A stretch of 13,513 nt of DNA, taken from positions 1 through 13,513 of the forward strand of contig JBHICC010000059.1 in assembly GCA_046759385.1 (NCBI GenBank). Direction: 5' to 3'. The DNA comes from JBHICC01 sp046759385 (GTDB lineage Bacteria > Pseudomonadota > Gammaproteobacteria > Acidiferrobacterales > SPGG2). Positions 13,052 to 13,513 of this stretch are shown here, one piece after another. How positions within the stretch are numbered: position 1 is the stretch's first letter; every line of letters begins with the position of its first letter. Position numbers and translations under genes: made by a program. The notes beneath the pieces were generated by a model that worked only from the letters and a program-made list of their open reading frames with translations, was not told the origin of the DNA and did no database searches.

Positions 13052-13513
13052 TAGAACCTCCCAAAAAGACCTTGCGGTCGGAAAAACACCACCGTCAGGT
13101 ACAGCCCGAAAATGATCAAGAGCTTATACGAAGGATCGAATAGCACTCCGCCGACGGACTCGAGCAAGCCGATTAACAAGCCCGCAAATAGGCAACCGAG
13201 AATGCTGCCGAAGCCGCCCAGGGCAACGGCAACGTAAGCGATTAACGCGAACTGAAAACCGACTTCGGGAAAGACGAAATAGAATGTCGTCAACAGCACG
13301 CCGGCTACGCCGACGCACGCTGAACCGATCATCCAGCCCAGCGCATACATACGGTCGGTAGCAATGCCCATCAGCGAGGCCGCCTGACGATCCTGCGCTG
13401 TCGCTTGCAATGCCAGACCTGTTTCTGTTCGTGTAATAAAAAAGTAAAGCGCCGCAAACCCCAATAGGCAACCTGCGCTGGCGACGATCTGCGGTAATCC
13501 GAGAAAGATGCCC
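13051..13513 (-). CDS. livH: Branched-chain amino acid-type ABC transporter permease LivH, N-terminus outside window
   Basis: The C-terminal 153 or so residues of a LivH-type permease are visible. The reading frame is open up to the window edge, so the real start lies outside; an internal TTG at 13464 is not the start. TETGLALQATAQDRQAASLMGI is the ATPase-docking loop (split over about 13340-13420). GGFGSILGCLFAGLLIG (around 13185-13235) and the C-terminal VVFFRPQGLFGRF are typical of LivH. Full-length LivH is about 290-310 residues, so roughly half is missing. It is the furthest-upstream gene of the operon in view; the substrate-binding protein (LivJ/K type) is not seen and may lie beyond the edge. 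Confidence 0.92.
   Translation of the reverse strand, partial: GIFLGLPQIVASAGCLLGFAALYFFITRTETGLALQATAQDRQAASLMGIATDRMYALGWMIGSACVGVAGVLLTTFYFVFPEVGFQFALIAYVAVALGGFGSILGCLFAGLLIGLLESVGGVLFDPSYKLLIIFGLYLTVVFFRPQGLFGRF

Overview
The window looks like chromosomal DNA of a proteobacterium. By eye it is moderately GC-rich and densely coded. Protein families and operon styles (LysR regulators, Liv-type and PhnS2/T2/U2-type ABC transporters, Shine-Dalgarno sites of the GGAGG type) fit Alpha-, Beta- or Gammaproteobacteria. I cannot name the genus. There are no RNA genes, insertion sequences, CRISPR arrays or clear signs of recent mobility.

Layout. (1) 1-1916: a zinc-free medium-chain reductase of the quinone oxidoreductase type (minus strand, C-terminus cut by the window edge), divergent from a LysR-type regulator. 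(2) 1917-9351: a phosphonate-use locus. It holds a class III PLP enzyme that I read as PbfA, (R)-1-hydroxy-2-aminoethylphosphonate ammonia-lyase. PbfA is divergent from a low-specificity threonine aldolase. Next comes a minus-strand operon phnS2-phnT2-phnU2-IMPase: binding protein, ATPase and fused double permease of the 2-aminoethylphosphonate ABC transporter family, plus an inositol-monophosphatase-family enzyme. (3) 9352-9759: a 408-bp regulatory region with a Pho-box-like direct repeat pointing at phnS2, paired palindromes and a leader inverted repeat. (4) 9760-10566: a DUF1445/YcsI (D-glutamate cyclase-like) gene. (5) 10572-13513: a Liv-type ABC transporter operon, livH (partial)-livM-livG-livF, whose binding protein is not in view.

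How the genes may work together. The PhnS2/T2/U2 system would import 2-aminoethylphosphonate or its hydroxylated form. PbfA would deaminate hydroxylated AEP to phosphonoacetaldehyde. The enzyme that breaks the C-P bond (PhnX, or PhnA after oxidation) is not in the window. The threonine aldolase could link acetaldehyde and glycine, both products of AEP breakdown routes, to threonine; this link is inference. The Pho-box-like site suggests that uptake is induced by phosphate starvation.

Gene strands alternate, and all three convergent junctions are very tight (0, 11 and 5 bp) with no obvious terminator. The clearest terminator-like structure is instead inside the transporter operon, between phnS2 and phnT2, where it could set a high ratio of binding protein to membrane complex.
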